Notes: generated from the letters alone by a model not told the origin. DNA of 15,337 nucleotides from Oscillospiraceae bacterium (GCA_016290695.1 JAEEUX010000032.1:1-15337), one strand, 5' to 3'; positions 6,670 through 14,107 are shown, numbered from the stretch's first letter. Numbers and translations: made by a program.

Positions 6670-8184
6670 ATGAAAAAAGCTGTTATCGCTCTGTTGGCAG
6701 GAGTTTTTGTTCCGCTAATAGCCGTAATAATTGTTTCAAGCACCAGTGATGAAGAACCAGTCAATTATTACACCGACAAAGACAGAATTTTAAGTGAAAC
6801 CAAAGACGGAATCGTATATGCTGCATTTGACAATGTGTACGCCATTGAGAACGTTCTTCCTTCGATTTCCATTCACGGCGATTATTTTACCGACTATTCA
6901 TCGCTTGATAACAGTGAGGAATACATCGTCGAAAAAAGCTATACAGTGGAATATGATTATCGCAGTGGCAGCGATTACGCCGAAGCGATGAAGTACAGAG
7001 ATTACCTTCTTGAAAAAGGCTTTGTTTTGTTCTCGGATTTCAGATTTGTTGAATATATAATCAATGATGTCACTAATGATCAGCAATACACGCCTAAGGA
7101 GCTGCATTACACGCCCATCTGTCTTCTGCTTGCGCCCGACAATCAGACAGGCGTTACCATAGGCGATTTTGACAAAGCATTATTTGTTGAAATTTGTAAA
7201 TACAAAGAAAACTACGTTCCGATCCCCGCTAAGGGCATAAATCTTTCAGATGTAAAAGACAGCTACTCAAAGGGCGAAATCATTCCGCTTCAGGCAAATC
7301 TTTCCCCTTCTGATAACTCCTGGTACAGTTACGACAAACTTAGCATGGTTGAATTTGAAAGTTCTGACACGAGCGTCATCATGGTTTCGCAAAGCGAATA
7401 TTATTCAGGGCAAACCTTCTGCTCCGCTGCATGTGTCGGCGTTGGAACTGCTGTTATTACCGCATCTGCGCCAAATGGAATCAGCGAAAGCTTCACAGTT
7501 ACGGTCACGGACAGCGACGCTGTTATCGATGCCGGCAGTGAATTACCCAGTTGGAAGGATTACATATCCAAGGACGAAGAACCTCTGACACCTCAGGAGC
7601 TGTATGAAACCTGCTCTCCGGCGGTATTTACAATTGAGGGATATAATTTTGCAACCGGTGAACCATTGTACCGCAGCGGCTTCTTTATCTCAGAAAACGG
7701 TCTCGCGCTTACCACTAAATCCGCAATTGTAGGCATGACGGATTTCACAGTATTCACCTCTGACGGAAAAACCTATCCGGCAATCGTCTTGCATTCAAGC
7801 GACTTTCTTGACTATGCGCTGATAAAGGTGCTCGGCAGCGATTTTCCACATCTTAAAATGTGTTTACAGCTTCGCAAGGATGATAATGTATATGCTTTCG
7901 GAACCTCTCCCTCTCAGCCGCACTGCTATTTTGAGGGCAAAATAACAGACCTCCTGAGCATGGACGAAAACAGCATAAACTTTATATCATTTTCTGCAAA
8001 TCCCCTGAATGTTGATGGCTCCAAGCCCTCAGAAGACATTTCGGACATAAGCATAGGCGGCGCACTTATCAACGAATACGGTTGCTCGGTGGGCATAGTC
8101 AAATACGATTATTCCAGCAAGAATCCCAAAACCATTGCCGTAAGGCTGAAATATCTAAAGGAGAATATGCCCCGCGCATTTTAG
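6670..8184 (+). CDS. Membrane-anchored Big2 plus inactive trypsin-like protein (paralogue 2)
   Basis: 504 residues, same architecture as the gene 22 nt upstream. The start is the ATG at 6670 with AAAGGA at 6656-6661. A longer frame from 6628 would begin inside the upstream gene. A hydrophobic signal or anchor covers 4-23. The shared module is at about 40-185 (DGIVYAAFDNVYAIENV, KYRDYLLEKGFVLFSDFRFVEYI), Big2 at about 188-281 and the trypsin-like domain at about 308-504. In the last, the His position is Ser351 (TTKSAI), the Asp is kept (381, LDYALIKV) and the Ser loop reads DISIGGALIN, with Ile462 where the nucleophile should be. The Big2 parts of the two proteins are about four fifths identical by hand alignment over 60 residues, while the other parts differ more, so this is an older tandem duplication. 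The gene looks AT-richer than its flanks. It is followed 9 nt later by an IS element. Confidence 0.87.
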   Translation: MKKAVIALLAGVFVPLIAVIIVSSTSDEEPVNYYTDKDRILSETKDGIVYAAFDNVYAIENVLPSISIHGDYFTDYSSLDNSEEYIVEKSYTVEYDYRSGSDYAEAMKYRDYLLEKGFVLFSDFRFVEYIINDVTNDQQYTPKELHYTPICLLLAPDNQTGVTIGDFDKALFVEICKYKENYVPIPAKGINLSDVKDSYSKGEIIPLQANLSPSDNSWYSYDKLSMVEFESSDTSVIMVSQSEYYSGQTFCSAACVGVGTAVITASAPNGISESFTVTVTDSDAVIDAGSELPSWKDYISKDEEPLTPQELYETCSPAVFTIEGYNFATGEPLYRSGFFISENGLALTTKSAIVGMTDFTVFTSDGKTYPAIVLHSSDFLDYALIKVLGSDFPHLKMCLQLRKDDNVYAFGTSPSQPHCYFEGKITDLLSMDENSINFISFSANPLNVDGSKPSEDISDISIGGALINEYGCSVGIVKYDYSSKNPKTIAVRLKYLKENMPRAF

Positions 8185-8193
8185 TCCCGCGCA

Positions 8194-8211
8194 AAAGGGG
8201 CTGTAGCAAAA
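8194..8211 (+). repeat. Left terminal inverted repeat of the IS
   Basis: AAAGGGGCTGTAGCAAAA is the exact reverse complement of 10004-10021. Sequence inside and outside the 18 bp diverges at once. Confidence 0.92.
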
Positions 8212-8232
8212 CGAAAGAATTGCTACAGCTCC
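8197..8232. repeat. Subterminal hairpin repeating the IS end sequence
   Basis: GGGGCTGTAGCAA (8197-8209) is followed 10 nt later by TTGCTACAGCTCC (8220-8232), its reverse complement with one mismatch. The left tip of the element can therefore fold on itself, or offer a second, inverted transposase-binding site. The right end has no such copy. Confidence 0.75.
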
Positions 8233-8282
8233 TTGCTATGTACCTGGGTAGTGGTTTTAAACAGAAAAATGCCCCCATGTTG

Positions 8283-8331
8283 AAAAACAAGGGGACAACA
8301 CCCCTGACTCGACGGAAATCCGGCGAGTCAG
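8283..8331 (-). terminator. Probable terminator behind the transposase
   Basis: Reading the minus strand, a stem of 8 plus 3 pairs (8331-8324 with 8311-8304, and 8322-8320 with 8315-8313, one mismatch between) is followed by a short GGGG/CCCC hairpin (8304-8301 with 8294-8291) and TTGTTTTTC. It lies about 30 nt after the transposase stop. Confidence 0.6.
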
Positions 8332-8359
8332 AACGGGGATTATTCGGTTTTGTGGAAAA

Positions 8360-9928
8360 CTAAGCCGAAGCTTTTTTGAACAACTGCTTGCCGGTTCGGT
8401 TTTGCTGAATCTTGGCATGCAGTTTGTTTATGTTGTAGGCCATCGCCAGCAGAAGTATCTCTGTCGTGACCTTCTCCTGCCCGCGAAGAAGGAACTGACG
8501 AAAACCGTAATCCTGCTTCACCACACCAAAGGCGCCTTCGGATTGAATCGATCGATTCATACGCAGCAGTATCCCTTGTTCACTGGTGATCCGTTTCAGG
8601 GATTCCGCACGCTGCTCAATGAATCGCTTGGAGACGTGGATCTGACGGTTGCCTTTCGCGCGAGTACAGGTTTTCTTAAATGGACAATCGGAACAGTCGT
8701 CGCATTCGTAGTAGGTGATCTCGCTCTCAAACCCGCTTTTGCTCTTGCGGTTACCTACATACTTGACCCGGAGTTTTTGCCCTGCCTGGCAGGTGTATTC
8801 ATCCTTCTCCACGTCATAGGCCATGTTTTCCCGCAAAGCCATGTTACTCTTATACTTCTTCGTCTTGCTGCGCTCATAGTTCTGCGGCTTGATGTAACAG
8901 GTTTTTTGCTCCGCTTCAAACCAACTGTAGTTTTCTTCGCTCTCATAACCCGCATCGGCAGTTACATCTTTGTAGTCTGCGCCGTAGCCCTGCATCTTTT
9001 CCATCAGCGGGATCAGCGTCAATTGGTCGCTTCGCTCAGAGGAAACCAATACGCCGGTTATGTATTCGCCCTCTACGCCAAACTGCACGTTGTATCCCGG
9101 TTTGAGCTGAGCATTACGCATGTGGTCTTCCTTCATATGCATGAACGTGGCGTCCGGGTCCGTCTTGGAAAAGCTGTTCCGCCCGCGGAAGGTCTCGTTG
9201 TATGATTGGTATTTTTCCTTTCGGGTCAGCAACCCGCGGAGAAGTTCTATGTCCCGCTGCAATTCGTTCTTTCGTCTCCCTCGTCCATACACGAAAGGAA
9301 AATCCACCCGTTCTTCCAACTGTGCAAGCAGTTCTCCGGGTTCGTTTGCCATAACCCCGTGTTTCTTGCATAGTTCCGGCAGCAACTTTTCCAGTTTTTC
9401 ATCCAGGTGGGCTTCGTACTTGTTTGTACTCTTCTTCCACACAAAGCTGTACTTGTTCGCATTGGCCTCAATCTTCGTGCCGTCTACAAACAAGTGTTCA
9501 TATTCGATCTCGCCCATGTCGTGCAGCAGCTTCACGATCTGCGAAAATATCTCTTCCGCACATTGCGCCAGCCGCTTGCTCCTGAACCGGGCGATCTCAA
9601 AATGGCTCGGTGCAGGAGCTCCGTTTAACAGCCAGATGTAGTTTATATCCCGTTCGCAGCTGCTCTTGATCTTCCTTGACGCACGATTCTGTTCCATGCC
9701 TGCATACAGCACGATCTTCAGCATGGTACGCGGCGGCGTTGCCGGTGGACGACCGAGTGGGTCATATGCTCTCATGAGTGGGGTTATGTCCAGCTCCTCT
9801 ATTACTCTGTCTAAGAGCCTCACACTGTCGTCTGCCGGGATCACCTTTTCCGCGAAGCTTTCGTCAATTAACAGTTGCACATTCCGCTCGCATGTGCCAT
9901 AATTCTTTTGCGGTAATTGTGTTCTCAC
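8360..9928 (-). CDS. IS1182-family DDE transposase
   Basis: The 522-residue enzyme cuts and moves the element. The N-terminal part (about 20-130: PADDSVRLLDRVIEELD, PPRTMLKIVLYAGMEQ, LNGAPAPSHFEIARFR) is the DUF772 region of IS1182/IS5-like transposases. The DDE core shows LFVDGTKIEANANKYSF with Asp149, VTADAGYESEENY with Asp325, and RSIQSEGAFGVVKQDYGFRQF with Glu464, followed by the usual LLAMAYNINKL end. A cysteine cluster (380, 409, 412, 415, 421) lies between the second and third acidic residues, a frequent feature of this family and probably zinc-binding. The start is a GTG at 9928 with no clear ribosome site, and no ATG offers a better choice. The frame is intact with all three catalytic acids, so it is likely functional. 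Length is normal for the family. Confidence 0.95.
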   Translation of the reverse strand: MRTQLPQKNYGTCERNVQLLIDESFAEKVIPADDSVRLLDRVIEELDITPLMRAYDPLGRPPATPPRTMLKIVLYAGMEQNRASRKIKSSCERDINYIWLLNGAPAPSHFEIARFRSKRLAQCAEEIFSQIVKLLHDMGEIEYEHLFVDGTKIEANANKYSFVWKKSTNKYEAHLDEKLEKLLPELCKKHGVMANEPGELLAQLEERVDFPFVYGRGRRKNELQRDIELLRGLLTRKEKYQSYNETFRGRNSFSKTDPDATFMHMKEDHMRNAQLKPGYNVQFGVEGEYITGVLVSSERSDQLTLIPLMEKMQGYGADYKDVTADAGYESEENYSWFEAEQKTCYIKPQNYERSKTKKYKSNMALRENMAYDVEKDEYTCQAGQKLRVKYVGNRKSKSGFESEITYYECDDCSDCPFKKTCTRAKGNRQIHVSKRFIEQRAESLKRITSEQGILLRMNRSIQSEGAFGVVKQDYGFRQFLLRGQEKVTTEILLLAMAYNINKLHAKIQQNRTGKQLFKKASA

Positions 9929-9944
9929 AAACCAATTTTACCAC

Positions 9945-9995
9945 AAACAAGAAGCCGAGGCGACTGTTTTCAGCCACCTCGGTTTCTTGTTTTTT
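9945..9995 (+). terminator. Strong hairpin terminator inside the IS right end
   Basis: Sixteen pairs (9945-9960 with 9977-9992, one G-T wobble) enclose a 16-nt loop, followed by more T residues to 9995. It lies upstream of the transposase start. On the minus strand it can block or hide transcripts entering from outside, a known way for IS elements to limit transposase synthesis. On the plus strand it is a good terminator. Confidence 0.75.
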
Positions 9996-10003
9996 CCAGA
10001 GAC

Positions 10004-10021
10004 TTTTGCTACAGCCCCTTT
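10004..10021 (-). repeat. Right terminal inverted repeat of the IS
   Basis: TTTTGCTACAGCCCCTTT is the exact reverse complement of 8194-8211. The next genomic gene ends 22 nt further on. Confidence 0.92.
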
Positions 10022-10043
10022 GTCTTATCTCGCTATCTCCCAC

Positions 10044-11582
10044 TCACTCCGCCGTCAGGCAGGCGTTCATGCGCTGCAGCATTGCCGCCGTCTGAGCGCG
10101 GGTGAGCCAGTATCTCGGCGCGAGGAGGCCTTGTCCTATGCCCTGCATTACTCCTGCGCCGACCGCCCACTGCACGGCAGAGGCGTAGCCCTCGTGGACA
10201 GCGAGAGCGTCGTCATAGCTGAGGATGTTCGTATCCTCGCCGACGCTCACGTCCGCGCCGAGGAGCTTCGCCGCATTCCACAGGAGGAAGGCCGCCTCGT
10301 CGCGCTGAAGAGAGTCGCCGGGGCGAAATTCGCTGCCCGTCATATCCGTTATCTTCTCGGACGCCGCCCAGCGCACCGCCTCGGTGTACCACTCGTCCGC
10401 CGCGACGTCGGCATACTGCATGGCGTAGTTCACGACGGGCGCACCCGCCATGCGCCAGAGTATCGTAACGAGCTGAGCGCGTGAAAGCGACAGCTCAGGC
10501 GAGAAGGTCGAGGCGCTCGTGCCGTTTATCCATTCCTTTTCAAAAGCATTTTTAACATAATCCTTATACCATGCGTCATTCTTAACATCCTTGAAGGGCA
10601 TCCCTGTGCGCCACGCAGTCGTGCGCGCGGCGACGTTTTCCTTCAGATTGTTAAAAAAGAACATATAATCGTAAATATGATACGAGCCCTCAGGGAAAAT
10701 ATCGATGACTGCCGGGTACACAGACGGCGTAACGTCCGTGACGACAAGCTCGCCGCGTGCGCCGATATACGCGCCGCAAAGCGCGGGGATGGGCTCCGCG
10801 CCCGTTCCCATAACGGCGCCGGCGTTCAGCTTTTTGTCCGCCGCCGTCGCATCCGTCTTCCAGTTGAGGGGGTTTATCGAAAGCGCCGTCTGACCCTTGG
10901 GGATAACAAGCGTCTCGCTGAGAGATCCGTCCTCACAGTCAAAATTCACGACGACGCCTGTATCCGTTTCGCCCTGAGCGGGGACTATCTGCGGATAGGC
11001 CTCCGCCATTTCCGGCGTGACCGCCCAGCCGAGCGCGTAAACCGCGATGAGCTTTTCTCGCAGCGCCGCGGCCTCCTCCCCGTCGCCGCCGAAATATTCC
11101 TTCATGAGCTCAAGGCACATATCCGAGCCCTGCGAAAACCCGGCGAGTATCAGGCCGCGCCCGTTCCACTCGTTATCGAGATACCAGCGGAAAGCGAGGG
11201 AAATGTCGTGATACGCTATCTCGCGCGCCTTCTCCCGCTCCGCCTTGGAAATGCGGTAAGCGTTCATGGACATCTGCCTGTAATAGGGCGAAAACATCCT
11301 GCCTGTTTCCTCATATATGCCCTTTTCCATATCGAGCGCGTTCACAAAGCTTGCGCGCAGCCTCGCATTGAGGTCGAAGGAATTCGTCTCGTTAATCGTG
11401 TCCACAGTTGGGCAAATGAGGAAAACGTCCACATCCTTATCCTTGCCAAGCTCAAAATACGCCCAGCTCGCAGGGTCGCCGTAATCAAGGGCTTCGCTCT
11501 TCGGCTCCGCCGCATAAGCGGAAATCGAAAGGAGCATCACAATCGCAAGGATAACAGCCGTCATTTTCTTCAGTTTAAGCAT
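10044..11582 (-). CDS. Secreted DUF3089 alpha/beta hydrolase with three SLH domains
   Basis: 512 residues. A signal peptide (core 8-20, AYAA at 22-25) directs export. Residues about 35-325 match the DUF3089 alpha/beta-hydrolase family: VDVFLICPTVDT near 51-62, AYHDISLAFRWYLD (123-136), then GRGLILAGFSQGSD (141-154), where Ser150 sits in the GxSxG nucleophile elbow. His302 (EGSYHIYDY) is a candidate catalytic histidine. The C-terminal third holds three surface-layer homology domains (about 329-378, 389-437, 455-506), each with the F/Y-x-D-V...W...AV pattern, the last more divergent. They should tether the enzyme to cell-wall polymers. The ATG at 11582 has AAGGAG 9 nt upstream. The gap to the rsbW-like gene is 57 nt with no terminator, so co-transcription with the switch operon is possible. 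The substrate (ester or lipid) is unknown. Confidence 0.9.
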   Translation of the reverse strand: MLKLKKMTAVILAIVMLLSISAYAAEPKSEALDYGDPASWAYFELGKDKDVDVFLICPTVDTINETNSFDLNARLRASFVNALDMEKGIYEETGRMFSPYYRQMSMNAYRISKAEREKAREIAYHDISLAFRWYLDNEWNGRGLILAGFSQGSDMCLELMKEYFGGDGEEAAALREKLIAVYALGWAVTPEMAEAYPQIVPAQGETDTGVVVNFDCEDGSLSETLVIPKGQTALSINPLNWKTDATAADKKLNAGAVMGTGAEPIPALCGAYIGARGELVVTDVTPSVYPAVIDIFPEGSYHIYDYMFFFNNLKENVAARTTAWRTGMPFKDVKNDAWYKDYVKNAFEKEWINGTSASTFSPELSLSRAQLVTILWRMAGAPVVNYAMQYADVAADEWYTEAVRWAASEKITDMTGSEFRPGDSLQRDEAAFLLWNAAKLLGADVSVGEDTNILSYDDALAVHEGYASAVQWAVGAGVMQGIGQGLLAPRYWLTRAQTAAMLQRMNACLTAE

Positions 11583-11639
11583 AAATCCGTTCTCCTTTTT
11601 CCGGGAAATTTCCTGCCGGAAGCAAAGCGCCGCACCGGG

Positions 11640-12056
11640 TCAGGAAAGGTATTTTTTCATCGTAAATACGTTGCAGCCGTCTATATATTCGTAGCTCACC
11701 GAGTCCATGAACTTTTTCGTCATGTAAATGCCAAGCCCTCCGACCTCGCGCTGCTCAACAGGCAGACTAAGGTCGGGGTCTGCCCTTGAAAGCGGGTCAT
11801 AGGGAACGCCGCTGTCAATAAAGGTTATGCTGAGCCGGGGAGGCTCTCCGGAAATATCCATCCTCGCTGTAACGCGCCCGGTCCCCGGGGCGTAAGCGTA
11901 ATTTGCGATGTTAACGAATATCTCCTCCGCCGCAACGGCAATCTGCATCTGCGTCTTTGGCGGGCAGTCCGCCTCTTCAAGGCGCGTTTCTATCCATTCC
12001 AGAAGCTGCGGAAGGTTTTGGGGTACAGCCTCCATCTCAATTTCCACTTGCTTCAC
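11640..12056 (-). CDS. RsbW-like anti-sigma factor / serine kinase
   Basis: The 138-residue protein has the GHKL ATP-binding fold of RsbW and SpoIIAB. The N box is AVAAEEIFVNIANYAY (40-55, with Glu45 and Asn49), the G1 box DSGVPYDPL (81-89) and the G2 box GGLGIYM (106-112). In the known systems such a protein binds a sigma factor and phosphorylates the STAS antagonist. The STAS and phosphatase partners lie just upstream in the same operon. No sigma-factor gene is in the window, so its client is unknown and may not be a sigma factor. Translation starts at a GTG (12056). The site upstream (GAAAGG) is rather close, and a second GTG three codons on is an alternative. The 36-nt gap to the phosphatase gene supports one transcript. 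Confidence 0.92.
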   Translation of the reverse strand: MKQVEIEMEAVPQNLPQLLEWIETRLEEADCPPKTQMQIAVAAEEIFVNIANYAYAPGTGRVTARMDISGEPPRLSITFIDSGVPYDPLSRADPDLSLPVEQREVGGLGIYMTKKFMDSVSYEYIDGCNVFTMKKYLS

Positions 12057-12092
12057 CGCCTTTCAGCGCGGGGCCGGGCGTTTCCGCGCCTC

Positions 12093-13718
12093 TCAGCCCT
12101 TATACTCCACACAGAGCATGGTAAGGTCGTCAAATTGCTCAGTATCCTTTGCAAACTCATTCGTCGCCCTGAGTACGTTGTTAAGTATCTGCTCAGGGCT
12201 CGCCTCCGGCGCTTCGTTAAGCGCCCCAAGCATTCTGTCCGTTCCGAAAAGCTCGCCCAGGCGGTTCATAGCCTCGGCAACCCCGTCTGTATACACGAAA
12301 ACCTTATCGCCGTGCTCAAGCTCAAGCTCATAATTGCTGTATTTAACCCCGTCCAGTCCGCCTATAACGAAGCCGTGCTTATCCTTGAATAGTTCAAAGC
12401 CTCCGCCACGCTTACTGATAGCCGGGTACTCATGGCCTGCGTTTGCGGCTGTGAGCTTACCTGTGGATATTTCCAAAATGCCGAGCCACACAGTAACGAA
12501 CATTTCTTCGCGGTTATTCTGGCAAATCGAGGCGTTGGTATCCGCGAGGATCTGCGCCGGCGATTTGCCCATTTTTGCGTTATTGGCAATGATTATTCTT
12601 GAGGCCATCATAAAAAGCGCCGCGGGAACGCCCTTGCCTGAAACGTCCGCCATAACCATGCATAGATGGTCTCTGTCAACGAGGAAGAAATCGTAAAAAT
12701 CGCCGCCGACCTCCTTGGCCGGGTGCATATTAGCGTATATGTCAAACTCCGTGCGCTCGGGGAACGCAGGGAAAATGTTGGGCAGCATTGCGGCCTGAAT
12801 GCGTGTCGCGAGGTTCAGTTCCGTACCGATGCGTTCCTTTTCGGCTGTAACACGCGTAAGATTTTCGATATAGCACGTCATATCCGCTTCCATCGTGTCG
12901 ATGGAAGAAGCAAGCCGTGAAAGCTCGGCAAAGCCGCTGATATTGCCGAGGGCCTTGCCCTTTGTGTTCTCCCTTGCAAAACGGGACGCTTCGTCTGAAA
13001 CCTTGCGAATGGGAGCGATGAGCCTGTAGCGAACAAAGCCGGCAGCGAAAACCGAGGCGAGCAGCGCGAGAACAGCCGTCGAAATTATGATGCTGTAAAG
13101 ATAGGAGTTTCTTGCGTCACGGATTTCGCGGATGGGCCGCTGCATACACAGTATCGCTACGACATTTCCGGAAGAATTCTTCACCGGAACCAGCGTCGTT
13201 ATATGCGGGTTCTGCCCGTCCTTGGTCTTCACGCGGTAGACTGTCTCATAAAGGGACTCCTGCTCGTACAGCGCCTTATACTTTTTTCTGTATTCGTCGT
13301 TAGTCGTCTCCCGCTCATAACCAAGCTCCCACGGCGTATATGAGGTGTTGTCCACGGAATTGTCTACGGAATTGAATATGGAGACGAAGCTTCTGTAATC
13401 CCCCCTGTCCACCTGAATGACATAAAGAAGCGACACGCTTATTTTATTGCAGTATACGTCGAGGTTTGTCCGCGTCCGCTCATATTCCTCCGCCATATCC
13501 CCGGCAAGATAATCGTCGAGATGATCGCCGTTAACAAGCAGAGTCGCCGTGTCTGCCATGTGATAAGTGGATACGGCGTATTCGTTTTGGTAGACGCTGT
13601 CAAAGCTGGCAAAGCCAAAAAGGCCTACGACGAGGCCAAACACAGCCAGCGCCAGCACAATCGCGCTTATGATGACGAAGGCCATATTTGAGCGCAGACT
13701 GCCTATTTTCTTTATCAT
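12093..13718 (-). CDS. Membrane SpoIIE/RsbU-type PP2C phosphatase with extracellular sensor and HAMP
   Basis: The 541-residue membrane phosphatase should dephosphorylate the STAS protein encoded next to it. Helix 1 (about 12-38) and helix 2 (about 206-229) frame an outside sensor region of about 165 residues (39-205) that resembles single- or double-Cache sensors, with the ligand unknown. A HAMP linker follows (about 230-285, LIAPIRKVSDEASRFA), then a coiled stretch (TAEKERIGTELNLATRIQAAMLP, 291-313) and the PP2C domain (about 325-541). Metal-binding acids are visible in EVGGDFYDFF (Asp340), MADVSGKG (Asp358), YTDGVAEA (Asp478) and FDDLTML (Asp530/531). NAGHEYP (426-432) is also typical. The ATG lies 1 nt after the STAS stop, so translation is coupled. 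All catalytic residues are present, so it should be active. Confidence 0.94.
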   Translation of the reverse strand: MIKKIGSLRSNMAFVIISAIVLALAVFGLVVGLFGFASFDSVYQNEYAVSTYHMADTATLLVNGDHLDDYLAGDMAEEYERTRTNLDVYCNKISVSLLYVIQVDRGDYRSFVSIFNSVDNSVDNTSYTPWELGYERETTNDEYRKKYKALYEQESLYETVYRVKTKDGQNPHITTLVPVKNSSGNVVAILCMQRPIREIRDARNSYLYSIIISTAVLALLASVFAAGFVRYRLIAPIRKVSDEASRFARENTKGKALGNISGFAELSRLASSIDTMEADMTCYIENLTRVTAEKERIGTELNLATRIQAAMLPNIFPAFPERTEFDIYANMHPAKEVGGDFYDFFLVDRDHLCMVMADVSGKGVPAALFMMASRIIIANNAKMGKSPAQILADTNASICQNNREEMFVTVWLGILEISTGKLTAANAGHEYPAISKRGGGFELFKDKHGFVIGGLDGVKYSNYELELEHGDKVFVYTDGVAEAMNRLGELFGTDRMLGALNEAPEASPEQILNNVLRATNEFAKDTEQFDDLTMLCVEYKG

Positions 13719-13719
13719 A

Positions 13720-14019
13720 TCACTCTATAGTCAGGATGTCTGCAAAACCCGTGACCTCAAAAATCTCCATCACAGCAGCATTCACCTTCGTTACCTTCAT
13801 TGCTCCCTGCTTCGTCATAATCTTCTGTGTAGAAAGCAGGATGCGCAGACCTGCGGATGAAATGTAATCGAGCTTTTCAAGGCTGAGCACAAGCTCGCTT
13901 ACGCCGCCGAGAGCAGCCTTCAGTTCCGCTTCGAGCTGCGGCGCGGTATTCGTGTCAAGGCGGCCCTCAAGCTCGAAAACGGCCTTGTCGCCTGATATGT
14001 TTTTGGATATATTCAGCAT
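13720..14019 (-). CDS. STAS-domain anti-sigma factor antagonist (RsbV/SpoIIAA type)
   Basis: The 99-residue protein is a single STAS domain. It has the GRLDTNTAPQLE motif (19-30) and the phosphorylation loop LDYISSAGLRIL (50-61). By comparison with SpoIIAA, Ser55 is the likely phosphate acceptor, with Ser54 next to it. Unphosphorylated, it should bind the RsbW-like kinase and release its client. Phosphorylation by that kinase switches it off, and the downstream phosphatase switches it on. It is the first gene of the operon, with GGGAGAG upstream of the ATG and a strong promoter about 60 nt before it. Confidence 0.94.
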   Translation of the reverse strand: MLNISKNISGDKAVFELEGRLDTNTAPQLEAELKAALGGVSELVLSLEKLDYISSAGLRILLSTQKIMTKQGAMKVTKVNAAVMEIFEVTGFADILTIE

Positions 14020-14078
14020 GTTTATCTCTCCCTCTCCACCCGCCGCAAAGGCGGACTGTCTAAACTATTACATTATAT

Positions 14079-14107
14079 ATTATATCCGCAAAGTGCTGTA
14101 TTTTCAA
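14079..14107 (-). promoter_or_regulatory. Sigma-A type promoter of the STAS-phosphatase-kinase operon
   Basis: On the minus strand TTGAAA (14107-14102), a 17-nt spacer and a perfect TATAAT (14084-14079) stand about 60 nt before the STAS start. The leader holds a small CCGC/GCGG hairpin (about 14040-14054). This housekeeping-type promoter suggests steady expression, with control at the protein level. Confidence 0.82.

Larger units (their letters stand above)
8194..10021 (-). mobile_element. Complete IS1182-family insertion sequence
   Basis: The element is about 1.83 kb, bounded by identical 18-bp inverted repeats (AAAGGGGCTGTAGCAAAA) and carrying one intact transposase on the minus strand. 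The boundaries could be 3 bp further in if the terminal A/T tracts belong to the target. No direct target repeat is obvious on either side. It lies between two convergent genes, 9 nt after one stop and 22 nt from the other, so neither coding frame is broken. The intact frame and perfect ends suggest a recent or still mobile copy. Confidence 0.92.

Noticed and set aside
8171..8193. CCCGCGCA direct repeat (8171-8178 and 8186-8193) touching the IS left end, considered as a target-site duplication
   Set aside because: Both copies lie on the same side of the IS and the right flank has no matching copy, so it is not a target duplication. It is probably chance.
8402..9205. A 267-codon plus-strand open frame inside the IS
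   Set aside because: It is the mirror of the transposase gene, which has all three catalytic acids. The plus-strand product has no recognisable motif.
10677..11789. A 370-codon plus-strand open frame opposite the hydrolase gene
   Set aside because: It is very Arg/His-rich, has no ribosome site or family resemblance, crosses the start of the hydrolase gene, and lies antisense to a well-supported signal-peptide/hydrolase/SLH reading.
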